Below, piece after piece: positions 6,879-15,714 of a DNA stretch of 64,000 nt. Within the stretch, counting starts at the first letter, position 1. Every line of letters starts with the position of its first letter. This DNA comes from Bryobacteraceae bacterium (lineage in GTDB: Bacteria; Acidobacteriota; Terriglobia; Bryobacterales; Bryobacteraceae). Location: assembly GCA_041394945.1 (NCBI GenBank), contig JAWKHH010000003.1, positions 186,001 through 250,000 on the forward strand. The letters are read 5' to 3'. The position numbers were made by a program, and so were the translations under genes. The notes beneath the pieces were generated by a model. It was not told where the DNA came from, made no database searches, and was given only the letters and a program-made list of their open reading frames with translations.

Positions 6879-8879
6879 ATGCGAGCCGCCGCATTCCTCC
6901 TCCCGACCATCCTATGGGCCCAGGCCGACGAAGCCGCGCTCAGCCGCATGCTCGCGAGCAAGCAGCAGGTGACGGCGTATCTCGAGAAGCGCGCGGAAGA
7001 GATCACGCGCAACGCCGCGGCCGAGGTGTCGTCGCCGGAAACGTGGGCGCGAGTGAAGGCGAAGCGGCTCGAAGAGATGCGCGATATGCTCGGCCTGCTG
7101 CCGTGGCCGGTACGGACGCCGCTCAACATCCGCGTCACCGCCCGGCACGACAAGGGCAGCTACTGGGTGGAAAACATCGCCTTCGAAAGCAGCCCGAAGC
7201 TCTACGTCACCGGCAATCTCTACGTGCCGAAATCACCGGGGAAGAAGCCGGCCATCGTTTACGTGTGCGGGCACGCCTACTCGCCGCAGGGCAACAAGAC
7301 CTACTATCAGCGCCACGGCATTTCGTTCGCCAAGAACGGCTACGTGGCGTTCATCCTCGATTCGATCCAGGCAGCCGAGTCGTTCGCGATCCATCACGGC
7401 GTCGGGTGGCAGGAGATGTACGAGTGGTATTCGCGCGGATACACGCCGGCGGGCGTGGAGGTGTGGAACGCGATGCGGGCGATCGATTATCTCGAGACGC
7501 GCCCGGAAGTGGACGCGGCGCGCATCGGGATGACCGGCCGCAGCGGCGGCGCGGCGATGAGCTGGTTCACCGCGGCGGTGGATCCGCGGGTGAAAGCCGT
7601 GGCCCCGGTGATGGGCATCAGCACCTACTCCGCCAACGTCAAAGCGAACACCCAGCGGCTGCACTGCGACTGCATGTTCACCGTGAACTCCTGGATGCAC
7701 GGCATGCTGCACCAGGGCGCGCTGATCTGGCCGCGTCCTCTGATGATGGCGCACGGCCGCAAAGACGATCTGTTCCCGATTCCCGGCTACGAGGAGTTCG
7801 AACAGACCGTGGGCGGAATGTACCGCGCGGCGGGCCGGGAGGGTGATTTCGGCAATGTTGTCGTCGACACCGGACACCAGGATTCGGACTTTCTGCGCGA
7901 GAAGGCGGTGCGGTTCTTTGACCGCCACCTGCTGGGCGCGCCGGCCGATCGCCGGTTGGATATGGACTACTCGAACGCACCGCCCGAGCAGTTGGCGGCC
8001 TTCGAGAACGGTCCGCCCGGAGACGCGGTGAACTATCGCATCCACGAGACGTTCACTCCGCAACCGGCGCCGGAGACCACCACGGCCGCGGCCTGGAAGG
8101 AACGTTCCTCGTCGGTGCTCGCGGCATTGAAGCAACGCGTCATCGCGCCGCGGCCGGCCGGGGCGATGCGCAGTCGGCTCGTGGGCAAGTCCTCGGGGTG
8201 GGAGGAATACTCGATCGCCGGGGGCGACGGCGTGGAGATCCGGATGCTCGTCCGGCGGCCGGCGGCGGAGAAGACCGGCGTACCTGGACTGCTCTATGTG
8301 GCGAGCGACGGCGAGGACCCGCGGGCGATCGAGGCGATGCTGCGCCCGGTGAACGCGCGTAACGCGAGCGTGCGGGCGGTGGTCTACCCGCGCGGGGTCG
8401 GCGAGATTCCGTGGGACAAGTCGTTCTGGAAAGACACGCTCCGCAACGCAATGCACACCGGGCTCACCGTGGACACGATGCGGCTGTGGGACGTGCAACT
8501 GGCGATCGAGGCCCTAAGGGTGGAAAAGCAGCTCGACGCCGCGCGCATCATGACGATGGGCGAAGGCGTCTCCGGCGCGCTGGCGCTGTATGCCGCCATC
8601 CTCGACCCGGCGATCGCGCAGGCGACTCTCATTGACCCGCCCGAAAGCCACACGAAGGGTCCAGTATTCCTAAACGTCCTCCGCCACACGGACCTCCCCG
8701 AAGCCGCCGCGCTGCTCTCTCCACGGCGCCTGAACTTCTACGCGAGAATGCCTGCCGCCTTCGAGCGAACGCGCCGCCTTTATGGGCTCAACGGCCACGC
8801 CGATCACGTCTTCCTGACCATGCAGCTTGACCGGATTCTCGAAGGCCGCTATGACCACGCCTACGCTTCCGGCTTCTAG
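6879..8879 (+). CDS. secreted alpha/beta hydrolase (acetyl-xylan esterase-like), two hydrolase-like halves
   Basis: A 666-residue protein with signal peptide MRAAAFLLPTILWAQ. The N-terminal half is an alpha/beta hydrolase: KPAIVYVCGHAYS oxyanion strand, then nucleophile elbow GMTGRSGGAAMSW around residue 224, and a late DTGHQDSDF acid/base region. The second half (from about 430) repeats a hydrolase-like pattern, but its elbow reads TMGEGVSGALAL, with glycine where serine is expected, so that copy may be inactive. An in-frame ATG at 6867 overlaps a -10-like TACAAT (6863-6868), which is why 6879 is preferred. Likely substrates are acylated sugars or polysaccharides; not determined. Confidence 0.8.
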   Translation: MRAAAFLLPTILWAQADEAALSRMLASKQQVTAYLEKRAEEITRNAAAEVSSPETWARVKAKRLEEMRDMLGLLPWPVRTPLNIRVTARHDKGSYWVENIAFESSPKLYVTGNLYVPKSPGKKPAIVYVCGHAYSPQGNKTYYQRHGISFAKNGYVAFILDSIQAAESFAIHHGVGWQEMYEWYSRGYTPAGVEVWNAMRAIDYLETRPEVDAARIGMTGRSGGAAMSWFTAAVDPRVKAVAPVMGISTYSANVKANTQRLHCDCMFTVNSWMHGMLHQGALIWPRPLMMAHGRKDDLFPIPGYEEFEQTVGGMYRAAGREGDFGNVVVDTGHQDSDFLREKAVRFFDRHLLGAPADRRLDMDYSNAPPEQLAAFENGPPGDAVNYRIHETFTPQPAPETTTAAAWKERSSSVLAALKQRVIAPRPAGAMRSRLVGKSSGWEEYSIAGGDGVEIRMLVRRPAAEKTGVPGLLYVASDGEDPRAIEAMLRPVNARNASVRAVVYPRGVGEIPWDKSFWKDTLRNAMHTGLTVDTMRLWDVQLAIEALRVEKQLDAARIMTMGEGVSGALALYAAILDPAIAQATLIDPPESHTKGPVFLNVLRHTDLPEAAALLSPRRLNFYARMPAAFERTRRLYGLNGHADHVFLTMQLDRILEGRYDHAYASGF

Positions 8880-8909
8880 TCTTGGTAAACTCCCCTCTGG
8901 AGCCTATTG

Positions 8910-9671
8910 ATGATCCTTGGCAAGTTCTGGAGCGCGATCCGGGCGCAGATCAACAAGATTGCGAACGTGTTTTGGGAGGCCGATCCCATCGCCCAGATGC
9001 AATATGAACACGACCTCGCGGTGGAGCAACTGAAGGAAGGCCGTAAGGGCCTGGAGACTTATCGCGGGCTGGTGGAAACCGTTTCCCGCCGCGTGGCGAC
9101 GCAGCGCGCCCACGCCCAAAAGCTCGAAGCCGAAACGAAGGCGTATCTCAAAGCCGGCGAGCGCGAAACCGCCGCCAAGTTCGCTCTGGAACTCCAGAAG
9201 GCCAAGAAGGAGCTCGCCGCTTACGAAGAGCAGCTCCAGATGCACGAGACGGCCTACGAGAACAATCTCAAGAAAATCAAGCACGCCGCGCACAAGCTCA
9301 ACGAGGTGCGCGAAAAGATCCAGAAGTACGACGCGGAGTTGAAGATGAGCGCCGCCGAGGCCGAAGTGGCCGCGCTGTCGCAGAGTTTCAACATGGACGT
9401 GACCACGGACTTCGGGCAGCTCGAGCAGGTGATTCAAGGCAAGATCGACAAGAACCGCGGCCGCGCCCGCGTCGCTTCGGATCTTTCCTCGGAAGGCTTG
9501 CAAGAGATCGAAGCCGAAGAGCGCATGCAGAAGGTGATGGCCGACGAGGCCCTCGCGCAGTTCGAGACCGAGCTGGGCCTGCGGTCGCCGGAAACATCGG
9601 CGATGGCGGAGACGGCGAAGGACCTCGGTCCCGCAGTCGCCGCGCGCGACACGGCCGTCGAAAAGAACTGA
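8910..9671 (+). CDS. pspA: PspA/IM30 (ESCRT-III-like) membrane-associated protein
   Basis: A 253-residue, almost entirely helical, charged protein. It opens MILGKFWSAIRAQINKIANVFWEADP, an amphipathic membrane-binding first helix, followed by long heptad-rich helices (about 30-215) with text such as YEHDLAVEQLKEGRKGLETYRGLV typical of PspA/IM30/Vipp1 proteins, which polymerise on damaged or stressed inner membrane. GGAG lies 7 nt before the ATG at 8910; a TTG immediately upstream is not needed. It heads a seven-gene same-strand run, 59 bp before the next gene. No PspBC or PspF partner is visible, so its partners are presumably the ABC and AAA+ proteins encoded downstream. Confidence 0.85.
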   Translation: MILGKFWSAIRAQINKIANVFWEADPIAQMQYEHDLAVEQLKEGRKGLETYRGLVETVSRRVATQRAHAQKLEAETKAYLKAGERETAAKFALELQKAKKELAAYEEQLQMHETAYENNLKKIKHAAHKLNEVREKIQKYDAELKMSAAEAEVAALSQSFNMDVTTDFGQLEQVIQGKIDKNRGRARVASDLSSEGLQEIEAEERMQKVMADEALAQFETELGLRSPETSAMAETAKDLGPAVAARDTAVEKN

Positions 9672-9730
9672 GGTCCGGTTTCTTGAACCGCCGCAAGGCG
9701 AGCGTCGTAGCTATTTACTGAGGAGGCAGA

Positions 9731-11440
9731 ATGGCGAACGGAAATCCGAAGCCGGCGTTTTATCTCGCCGTGCTGGCAGTGGTGTTGGGGCTCGTAGGAT
9801 TGGGATTATGGCGTTTCGGCGCGCTGCCCGGCGTGAGCACGGATATTGGCGGCGGCACGGAGTCCGAGGCGAAAGTCGAGTCTCCGGATTCGCAGGGAAT
9901 CACCACCGCCAAGGACTACAGCTACGTCCCGGAGCAGAAGCTGCCGCCGGTGCAGGGCATTTCGAGCTACAAGCCGATGGCGGACCGCACGGTGCGTTTC
10001 GCAATCAACGTGTGGGCCGGCTGGGCGCCGATCATCTTCGCCAACGGTGGCTTCAAGTCCGGCAAAATGTGGAAGAGCCCGTCGGGGAAAGATTTCAAAG
10101 TCGAGCTGACGCTGATCGACGATCCGGTGGCGATGCGCGATGCCTTCGCGGCAGGCAGCATCCACGTCGGCTGGGGAACGCTGGACATGGTGCCGCTGTT
10201 TCTCGAGAGCCTGAAGCGCGATTCGCGCGTGATGCCGCGCATCTATCAGCAGGTGGACTGGTCCAACGGCGGCGACGGAATCGTGGTGCGGGAAGACATC
10301 AAGACCATGTCGGACCTGCGCGGCAAGACGCTCGTGCTGGCGCAGAACTCGCCCTCGCAGTTCTTCGTGCTGAACGCCCTCATCAACGCGGGCGTGCAGC
10401 CCTCGGAAGTGAAGTTCAAGTACACGCAGGACGCCTTCCAGGCGGCCGCCGCGTTCAACGCCGACAAGTCCATCGCGGGCGCGGTGAGCTGGGCGCCGGA
10501 CATCTACAACCTGTCGAACGTGAAAGGGAACCGGCTGCTGGTCTCGACGGCGACCGCGAATAAACTGATCGCCGACGTTTGGTTCGCGCGCGCCGATTTC
10601 GCCAAGGACAACGCCGACATTATGGAGGGCATCACGCGCGGAATCTTCGACGCGATGGAGGACCTGAAACAGCAGGCCAACAAACAGAGCGTGGCGAAGC
10701 TGATGGCAGCCGGCTACTCAATTCCGGAGACCGACGCGCTCGGGATGCTCGGCGACGCGCACTCCACCAACCACGCCGAAAATCGCGAGTTCTTCCTCAA
10801 CCAGAACAACCCCACCAACTTCGAGCGCACCTGGGACATGGCCTACTATCTCTACAAGCGCATCGGCGCGGTGGGCGACAAGGTACCGTTCGACCAGGTG
10901 ATGGACTTCACGATCATCAAGAAGCTCGGAGCCGAGGCCAAGTACGCCAACCAGAAGGACGAATACAACGTCCAGTTCGCGCCGGTGGCCGCAGCCGCCA
11001 TCCAGGGCGAGAGCCCGGAGATTCTCACCAAGACAGTGGTGATCCACTTCTTCCCGAATTCTTGGGACCTGGGGAAGAAGGTCACCAAGAATATCGACGG
11101 CAAGGCGGTGGAAGAGATGTATGACCCGAACGTGAACTTCGTGGTGGAAGAGGTTGGCAAACTCGCCGGCCAGTACGGCGCGGCGCGCATCGTCATCGAA
11201 GGCCACACGGACTCTTCGATGCAAGGGCGCGTGCCGGAGAGCGCGGTACAGGAACTCAGCTTCAATCGCGCCAATTCGGTAAAGCAAGCGATCGTGCGCA
11301 AATTCCCGTCGCTGCAGCCGAATCAGTTCACCGCGTCGGGCCAGGGCTGGTCGCGCCCGGCCGACTCCGGCGATCCGTTGAACCACGCCAAGAACCGGCG
11401 CGTGGAGATCAAGGTGTACCCGGCCGAGGCTCCGCAGTAA
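9731..11440 (+). CDS. inner-membrane-anchored substrate-binding protein fused to an OmpA-like peptidoglycan-binding domain
   Basis: A 569-residue protein with three parts. Residues 9-28 (FYLAVLAVVLGLVGLGLWRF) form one uncleaved membrane anchor. Residues ~78-370 resemble an NMT1/SsuA/TauA-type periplasmic binding protein (VRFAINVWAGWAPIIFANGG, WGTLDMVPLF, MSDLRGKTLVLAQNSP, AVSWAPDI). Residues ~435-566 are an OmpA/MotB-type domain with IVIEGHTDSS, LSFNRANSVKQAI, FTASGQGWSRP and the peptidoglycan-contact signature NHAKNRRVEIKV. A strong GAGGAGG lies 5 nt before the ATG. The protein therefore could bind a small ligand while tethering its ABC transporter, encoded next, to the cell wall. Ligand unknown. 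The binding-protein/OmpA fusion is rare in my experience. Confidence 0.85.
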   Translation: MANGNPKPAFYLAVLAVVLGLVGLGLWRFGALPGVSTDIGGGTESEAKVESPDSQGITTAKDYSYVPEQKLPPVQGISSYKPMADRTVRFAINVWAGWAPIIFANGGFKSGKMWKSPSGKDFKVELTLIDDPVAMRDAFAAGSIHVGWGTLDMVPLFLESLKRDSRVMPRIYQQVDWSNGGDGIVVREDIKTMSDLRGKTLVLAQNSPSQFFVLNALINAGVQPSEVKFKYTQDAFQAAAAFNADKSIAGAVSWAPDIYNLSNVKGNRLLVSTATANKLIADVWFARADFAKDNADIMEGITRGIFDAMEDLKQQANKQSVAKLMAAGYSIPETDALGMLGDAHSTNHAENREFFLNQNNPTNFERTWDMAYYLYKRIGAVGDKVPFDQVMDFTIIKKLGAEAKYANQKDEYNVQFAPVAAAAIQGESPEILTKTVVIHFFPNSWDLGKKVTKNIDGKAVEEMYDPNVNFVVEEVGKLAGQYGAARIVIEGHTDSSMQGRVPESAVQELSFNRANSVKQAIVRKFPSLQPNQFTASGQGWSRPADSGDPLNHAKNRRVEIKVYPAEAPQ

Positions 11441-11450
11441 TCCGCGCGAT

Positions 11451-12263
11451 ATGAAGCGTCCCGGATTGATGGAGCTTCGGGCGGCGCCGCCTCCGCTCAC
11501 GGGGCGGCTGCTCGGCTTGGCGACCGTGGCTCTGCTGTTCCTGGTGTGGTGGCTGGTGACGATGGGCGCCACGCCGGAATCGCGCGTGGTGTCGCCGGTG
11601 ATCCTGCCTTCGCCGATGGAAGTGGTGCGCAGCTTTGGATCTCTGTGGACCGAACGCGCGCTCGCGGCAAGCATCGCCGCCACGCTGCGGCGCGTATTGA
11701 TCGGCTTCGGACTGGCGGCGGCGGTGGGCGTGCCGCTCGGGATCATCGCCGGATCGTGGCGCGTGTTCGACGCCGCCTCCGCCCCCTTGGCGCTCTTCGG
11801 CCGCAACATCCCGGTGGCCGCGCTGATCCCGCTGACGATTCTCTGGTTCGGGATCGAAGAGACGCAGAAGGTGATGTTCATCTTCATCGCCTGCGTGCCG
11901 TTCATCTTTTCCGACGCGGTGCGCGCGGTGACTTCGCTGCCGGACCGGTACGTCGAAACCGCGCAAACGCTCGGCGCCACGCCGCTGCAGATCGTGACGA
12001 AGGTGCTGGTGCCACTGGCGATGCCCGACATCTACAAGAGCCTGCGCGGGCTGTTCGGCATGGCGTTCGGCTACATCATGCTCGCTGAGCTGATCAACGC
12101 CGAGCATGGGCTCGGCTACCTGCTCAGCACGAGCCAGCGGCGCGGGTTGTCGGAACATATCATCCTCATCCTCCTCGTGATCGCGTCGCTCGCGTTCCTG
12201 ATCGACCGGTTTCTCGGCTGGCTGCAGCGCGGGTTGTTCCCGTACCGGAAGGACGAAGCATGA
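11451..12263 (+). CDS. ABC transporter permease, SsuC/TauC type
   Basis: A 270-residue integral membrane protein with about six helices and the binding-protein-dependent permease signature in ETAQTLGATPLQIVTKVLVPLAMPDI (the EAA loop, around residues 167-192), which docks on the ATPase. The N-terminal helix spans LGLATVALLFLVWWLVTM. It starts 10 bp after the binding-protein fusion and its end overlaps the ATPase start by 4 bp. The family normally imports sulfonates, taurine, nitrate or thiamine precursors; here the neighbours (PspA, AAA+) make a nutrient role uncertain. Confidence 0.9.
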   Translation: MKRPGLMELRAAPPPLTGRLLGLATVALLFLVWWLVTMGATPESRVVSPVILPSPMEVVRSFGSLWTERALAASIAATLRRVLIGFGLAAAVGVPLGIIAGSWRVFDAASAPLALFGRNIPVAALIPLTILWFGIEETQKVMFIFIACVPFIFSDAVRAVTSLPDRYVETAQTLGATPLQIVTKVLVPLAMPDIYKSLRGLFGMAFGYIMLAELINAEHGLGYLLSTSQRRGLSEHIILILLVIASLAFLIDRFLGWLQRGLFPYRKDEA

Positions 12264-13069
12264 GCGAAACGCCCGAAGCCCCGATCGTCGAGTTCAAGAA
12301 CGTCACGAAGACGTTCGACGGCATGACGGCGATCGAGGACATTGCCTTCCGCGTCGATAATCATCCGGGGCGCGGCGAGTTCATCACCATCATCGGACCT
12401 TCGGGCTGCGGCAAGTCGACGATCCTGCGCATGATCGCCGGTCTGCGGCCGCACTTCCCACCGACGTCGGGCAGCGTCAACGTGATGGGCAAGCCGGTGG
12501 AAGGCCCCGGCGCCGACCGCGGCATGGTCTTCCAGGACTACACTTCATTCGATAACCGGACGGTGGAGGACAACATCGCCTTCGGGCTCGAATGCCAGGG
12601 GACGCCCGAGAACGAAGTGCGCGAACGCGCCCGCGCCTGGATCGAGAAGGTGGGCCTCAACGTGGATCGCGACGCGCAGAAGTACCCGCATCAGCTCTCC
12701 GGCGGCATGCGCCAGCGCGTTGCCATCGCGCGGACTCTCATCCTGAAGCCGCGCATCATTCTCATGGACGAGCCGTTCGGCGCGCTCGACCCGAACACGC
12801 GCCTCAACATGCAGGATCAGCTTGTTTCGCTGTGGCGCGACGTGGAGGCGACCGTCTTCTTCGTGACGCACTCGGTGGAGGAGGCCGTCTACCTCGGCGA
12901 CCGCGTGTACGTGCTCTCACCCTCGCCCGGCCGCCTGTTCCGCGAAATGGCCGTCCCGCCGCCGGACCGCCCCGCGCGCGACATGCAGCGCGAAGCCCCC
13001 TTCAACGAGATCGTCTTCGAGATCCGCGACATAATAGAAAAGCTCGAACTCAAGCCCGATGACTCCTAA
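12260..13069 (+). CDS. ABC transporter ATPase, SsuB/TauB type
   Basis: A 269-residue ATPase with Walker A GPSGCGKST (around residues 49-57), Q-loop VFQDYTSF, signature LSGGMRQR, Walker B RIILMDEPFGALD and switch VTHSVEEA. It should energise the permease encoded just upstream. All catalytic residues are present, so the transporter is probably active rather than a signalling relic. The C-terminal ~30 residues (REAPFNEIVFEIRDIIEKLE) resemble the tail of nitrate/taurine ATPases. The stop overlaps the next gene by 11 bp, showing tight coupling with the coiled-coil protein. Confidence 0.92.
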   Translation: MSETPEAPIVEFKNVTKTFDGMTAIEDIAFRVDNHPGRGEFITIIGPSGCGKSTILRMIAGLRPHFPPTSGSVNVMGKPVEGPGADRGMVFQDYTSFDNRTVEDNIAFGLECQGTPENEVRERARAWIEKVGLNVDRDAQKYPHQLSGGMRQRVAIARTLILKPRIILMDEPFGALDPNTRLNMQDQLVSLWRDVEATVFFVTHSVEEAVYLGDRVYVLSPSPGRLFREMAVPPPDRPARDMQREAPFNEIVFEIRDIIEKLELKPDDS

Positions 13070-13949
13070 CGATCCGCCCGCCGGCGGCCGGCGCGCGAAC
13101 ATCAAGGACTATCTGAAGGCCGCCTTTCTCTACCGCTGGAACGTGCTCCTGTTCGGCGGCGCGGTTGCAGCCGCGATGCTCACTCCCTGGCCGGACGCCA
13201 TTCTGCCGCTGGTGGGCGCGGCGGAGGCGGTATACCTCACCGGCATGGTGTCGTCGGACAAGTTCCGCCGCGCCACGGACGCGTCTGTTTACCACGAGGA
13301 GCGCAAGCCGCAGATCGCCCAGAACCAACGCGCCCTGCAGGACACCATTTACGCCCTGCCGGTGGGGTCGCGCGAACGCTTCCAGCGCCTGCGGGACCGG
13401 TGCATCGAGATGCGGGCCATCGCGACCGGGGTCCGCGGCGGACAGCTAAGCAGCGATCCGGGGGCCGATTCGAGCACCGCCGCGCTGGACCGGCTGCTGT
13501 GGGCCTTCCTGCGGCTGCTCGTTTCCCAGGAGGCGCTCACGAAGTTTCTCCGCACCACGCGCAAGGATGAGATCACGGCGCGGCTCGAAGAGGCGCAGGC
13601 GCGCCTGAAGGACGCCCAGGGCAACGAACGTCTGGTTCGTTCGCTCGAAGACAGCGTCGCCGTGCAGCAGGGGCGGCTCGAAAACTACAACAAGGCCGCC
13701 TCGAACGCCGAGTTCGTGCGCGTGGAGCTCGACCGGATCGAAGCCAAGATCCACGCGCTCACCGAAGCGTCGGTGAATCGACAGGACACCGGGTATCTTT
13801 CGACGCAGATCGATTCGGTGGCCGAGACGATGGAAGCCACCGAAAAGGCGCTCAGTGAGATGCAGCAGATCACCGGCATCGTGGAGGAGATGAACGAGCC
13901 GCCAGCGATCCTGCAGGCCGAGATCGGCGGCGGGGGAGGCCGCCGCTAG
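13059..13949 (+). CDS. membrane-anchored coiled-coil protein of unknown function
   Basis: A 296-residue protein with two hydrophobic stretches near the N-terminus (about residues 27-45 and 48-62: LLFGGAVAAAMLTPWPDA and ILPLVGAAEAVYLTGMV) followed by a soluble, largely helical region from ~65 to 285. Residues ~160-270 are rich in heptads and in E/K/R/Q (ITARLEEAQARLKDAQGNE, VESVAETMEATEKAL-like text), predicting a long coiled coil facing the cytoplasm. I recognise no named family. Its gene overlaps the ABC ATPase and is 4 bp from the AAA+ gene. A helical hairpin partner for PspA or an adaptor between transporter and AAA+ protein is plausible but inferred. Confidence 0.75.
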   Translation: MTPNDPPAGGRRANIKDYLKAAFLYRWNVLLFGGAVAAAMLTPWPDAILPLVGAAEAVYLTGMVSSDKFRRATDASVYHEERKPQIAQNQRALQDTIYALPVGSRERFQRLRDRCIEMRAIATGVRGGQLSSDPGADSSTAALDRLLWAFLRLLVSQEALTKFLRTTRKDEITARLEEAQARLKDAQGNERLVRSLEDSVAVQQGRLENYNKAASNAEFVRVELDRIEAKIHALTEASVNRQDTGYLSTQIDSVAETMEATEKALSEMQQITGIVEEMNEPPAILQAEIGGGGGRR

Positions 13950-13953
13950 AGAA

Positions 13954-15702
13954 ATGGACGCCAACCGCACCGAACGCGAATCGAAGCCGATGCCCGCCTG
14001 GGCCGAACGGCTATCGAACCTTTACTTCTCCGGCACGACGTCGATGTTCGTGCTGCACGGCGCCGTCCACGACTTCGTCCGCAACGGCGACAACGCCTAC
14101 GGCACGCTTACCGATTTTCTCGCCGAACAAATTTTCGGGCGTTGGGATCTTGTGCTCCACTATGACCTCGCCCGCGGCCTGCGCGTCTTCGCCGGACGCG
14201 ACGCGGCGCGGCTTAAAGAGATGGTGGTGCTCGCCAATCGCAAGGTGGGCGATCTGGCCGCCGCGCGCAAGGATCCATCGACGGCCATGGCGCTGCTCGA
14301 CCGCTTCGTGATGAACAACATCATGTCGGCCGAGGGTGACCGTTTGAGCGCGGCCATCGTCATCGACAGCGCGTCGTTCCTGGCGCCGGCCGGCGATCCG
14401 GGCCGTTTGAACCTGGCATCGGCGACAAACGTCGTGACGCTGCTCAACTGGGCGTCGAGCCTGCACGTGAAGCGCATGAACATGGCGTTCGTGCTGATCG
14501 ACGAGCGCGGCGCGGCGATCGCCGAGCGCATCACCGGCAGTCCACACGTGGCGTCGATCGAGGTTGGCCTGCCGGACGCCGGCGCCCGCGAACAGTTTCT
14601 GGGCTTCGCCGTCAATGGCCGCGACTTCGCCAAAGCTTCGGACTATCCGCCGCCTGAGTTGGCGCGCCTCACGGCCGGCATCTCGCTCGTCGATTTGAAC
14701 GTGATGGTGCAGACGGCGTTTGAGGGACCGTCGCGGCTGGACGCAAACCGGATGCGCGTGCTGAAGAAGGAGCTGATCGAGCGGCAATGCCAGGGCCTGC
14801 TCGAGTTCGTGGAGCCGAAGTGGACGCTCGACGCGCTGGTGGGCCATGAGCCGGTGAAAGCGCGCCTGCGCGAGGACGCCACGCTGCTGAAGCGCGGCGC
14901 GTCCGGCATGCTGCCGATGGGCTACCTGGTTTGCGGCCCGGTGGGCACGGGCAAGACGTTCCTGGCGCAGTGCACGGCCGGCGAGATCGGCATCCCGTCG
15001 GTGGTGCTGAAGAATTTCCGCTCGAAGTACGTGGGCGAAACCGAGTCGAACCTGGAACGGGTGCTCGGGGTGCTGCGCGCGATGGGTCCGGTGGTGGTGA
15101 TGATCGACGAGGCCGACGCCGCGCTTGGCGACCGCGACCAGGACGGCGACTCGGGCACGTCCAGCCGCGTGTTTTCGATGATCGCCGCGCAGATGGGCGA
15201 CACACGGTATCGCGGGCAGATCCTGTGGATGCTGCTCACCTGCCGGCCGGACCTGCTGCCGATCGACATCAAGCGCCAGGGCCGCGCCGAAGTGCACATC
15301 CCGCTGTTCTATCCGGACACCGAAGACGAACTGCGGGCCATGTTCGTGGCGATGGCGAAGAAGCTCGGCGCGAAGCTCGCGCCGGAAGACGTCCCCGCCG
15401 TGCCGTACCGGGGCAAGCTCTCCGGGGCCGATATCGAAGGCATGGTGGGGCGGGCGCTCCGCATATCGATGCTCGCCGGCGCCGAAGGCGTGACACGCGA
15501 TTCGCTCGAACGCGTGGCGGCGGACTTCCTGCCTTCCACCGAAAACGCCGAGAAGGAGCTGCAGGAACTGGCCGCGATCCTCGAATGCACGGACCGGCAG
15601 TTTCTGCCCTCCGAGATCGTGCGGCGCGTGGACGAGATGGGCGGGCGCACGAAGGTGGAAGAGAAATACGCGGCGCTGCGCCGCATGATCGAATTACTGT
15701 AA
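13954..15702 (+). CDS. AAA+ ATPase with degenerate N-terminal AAA-like half (Ycf46-like architecture)
   Basis: A 582-residue cytosolic protein. The C-terminal half carries a complete AAA+ module: Walker A GPVGTGKT at residues 328-335, Walker B VVVMIDEADA near 380-389, a sensor region LLTCRPDLLP and an arginine-bearing DIKRQGRAEVHIPLFYP segment. The N-terminal ~280 residues contain repeated fold-like elements (AAIVIDSASFL, MNMAFVLIDERG, VASIEVGLPDAGAREQFL) without a P-loop, resembling the inactive first AAA-like domain of Ycf46-type proteins. The family remodels protein or membrane assemblies. In this operon it could disassemble PspA polymers, as Vps4 does for ESCRT-III; that analogy is a hypothesis. 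Starts at ATG 13954, 4 bp after the upstream gene. Confidence 0.85.
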   Translation: MDANRTERESKPMPAWAERLSNLYFSGTTSMFVLHGAVHDFVRNGDNAYGTLTDFLAEQIFGRWDLVLHYDLARGLRVFAGRDAARLKEMVVLANRKVGDLAAARKDPSTAMALLDRFVMNNIMSAEGDRLSAAIVIDSASFLAPAGDPGRLNLASATNVVTLLNWASSLHVKRMNMAFVLIDERGAAIAERITGSPHVASIEVGLPDAGAREQFLGFAVNGRDFAKASDYPPPELARLTAGISLVDLNVMVQTAFEGPSRLDANRMRVLKKELIERQCQGLLEFVEPKWTLDALVGHEPVKARLREDATLLKRGASGMLPMGYLVCGPVGTGKTFLAQCTAGEIGIPSVVLKNFRSKYVGETESNLERVLGVLRAMGPVVVMIDEADAALGDRDQDGDSGTSSRVFSMIAAQMGDTRYRGQILWMLLTCRPDLLPIDIKRQGRAEVHIPLFYPDTEDELRAMFVAMAKKLGAKLAPEDVPAVPYRGKLSGADIEGMVGRALRISMLAGAEGVTRDSLERVAADFLPSTENAEKELQELAAILECTDRQFLPSEIVRRVDEMGGRTKVEEKYAALRRMIELL

Positions 15703-15714
15703 GGGAGAAAACGA

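Noticed and set aside
14011..15297. 428-codon antisense frame inside the AAA+ gene, and similar His/Arg-rich frames under most genes (e.g. 40229-41821, 44788-46242)
   Set aside because: Same GC-bias shadow effect. Composition is unlike the accepted proteins and no ribosome-binding site is present.
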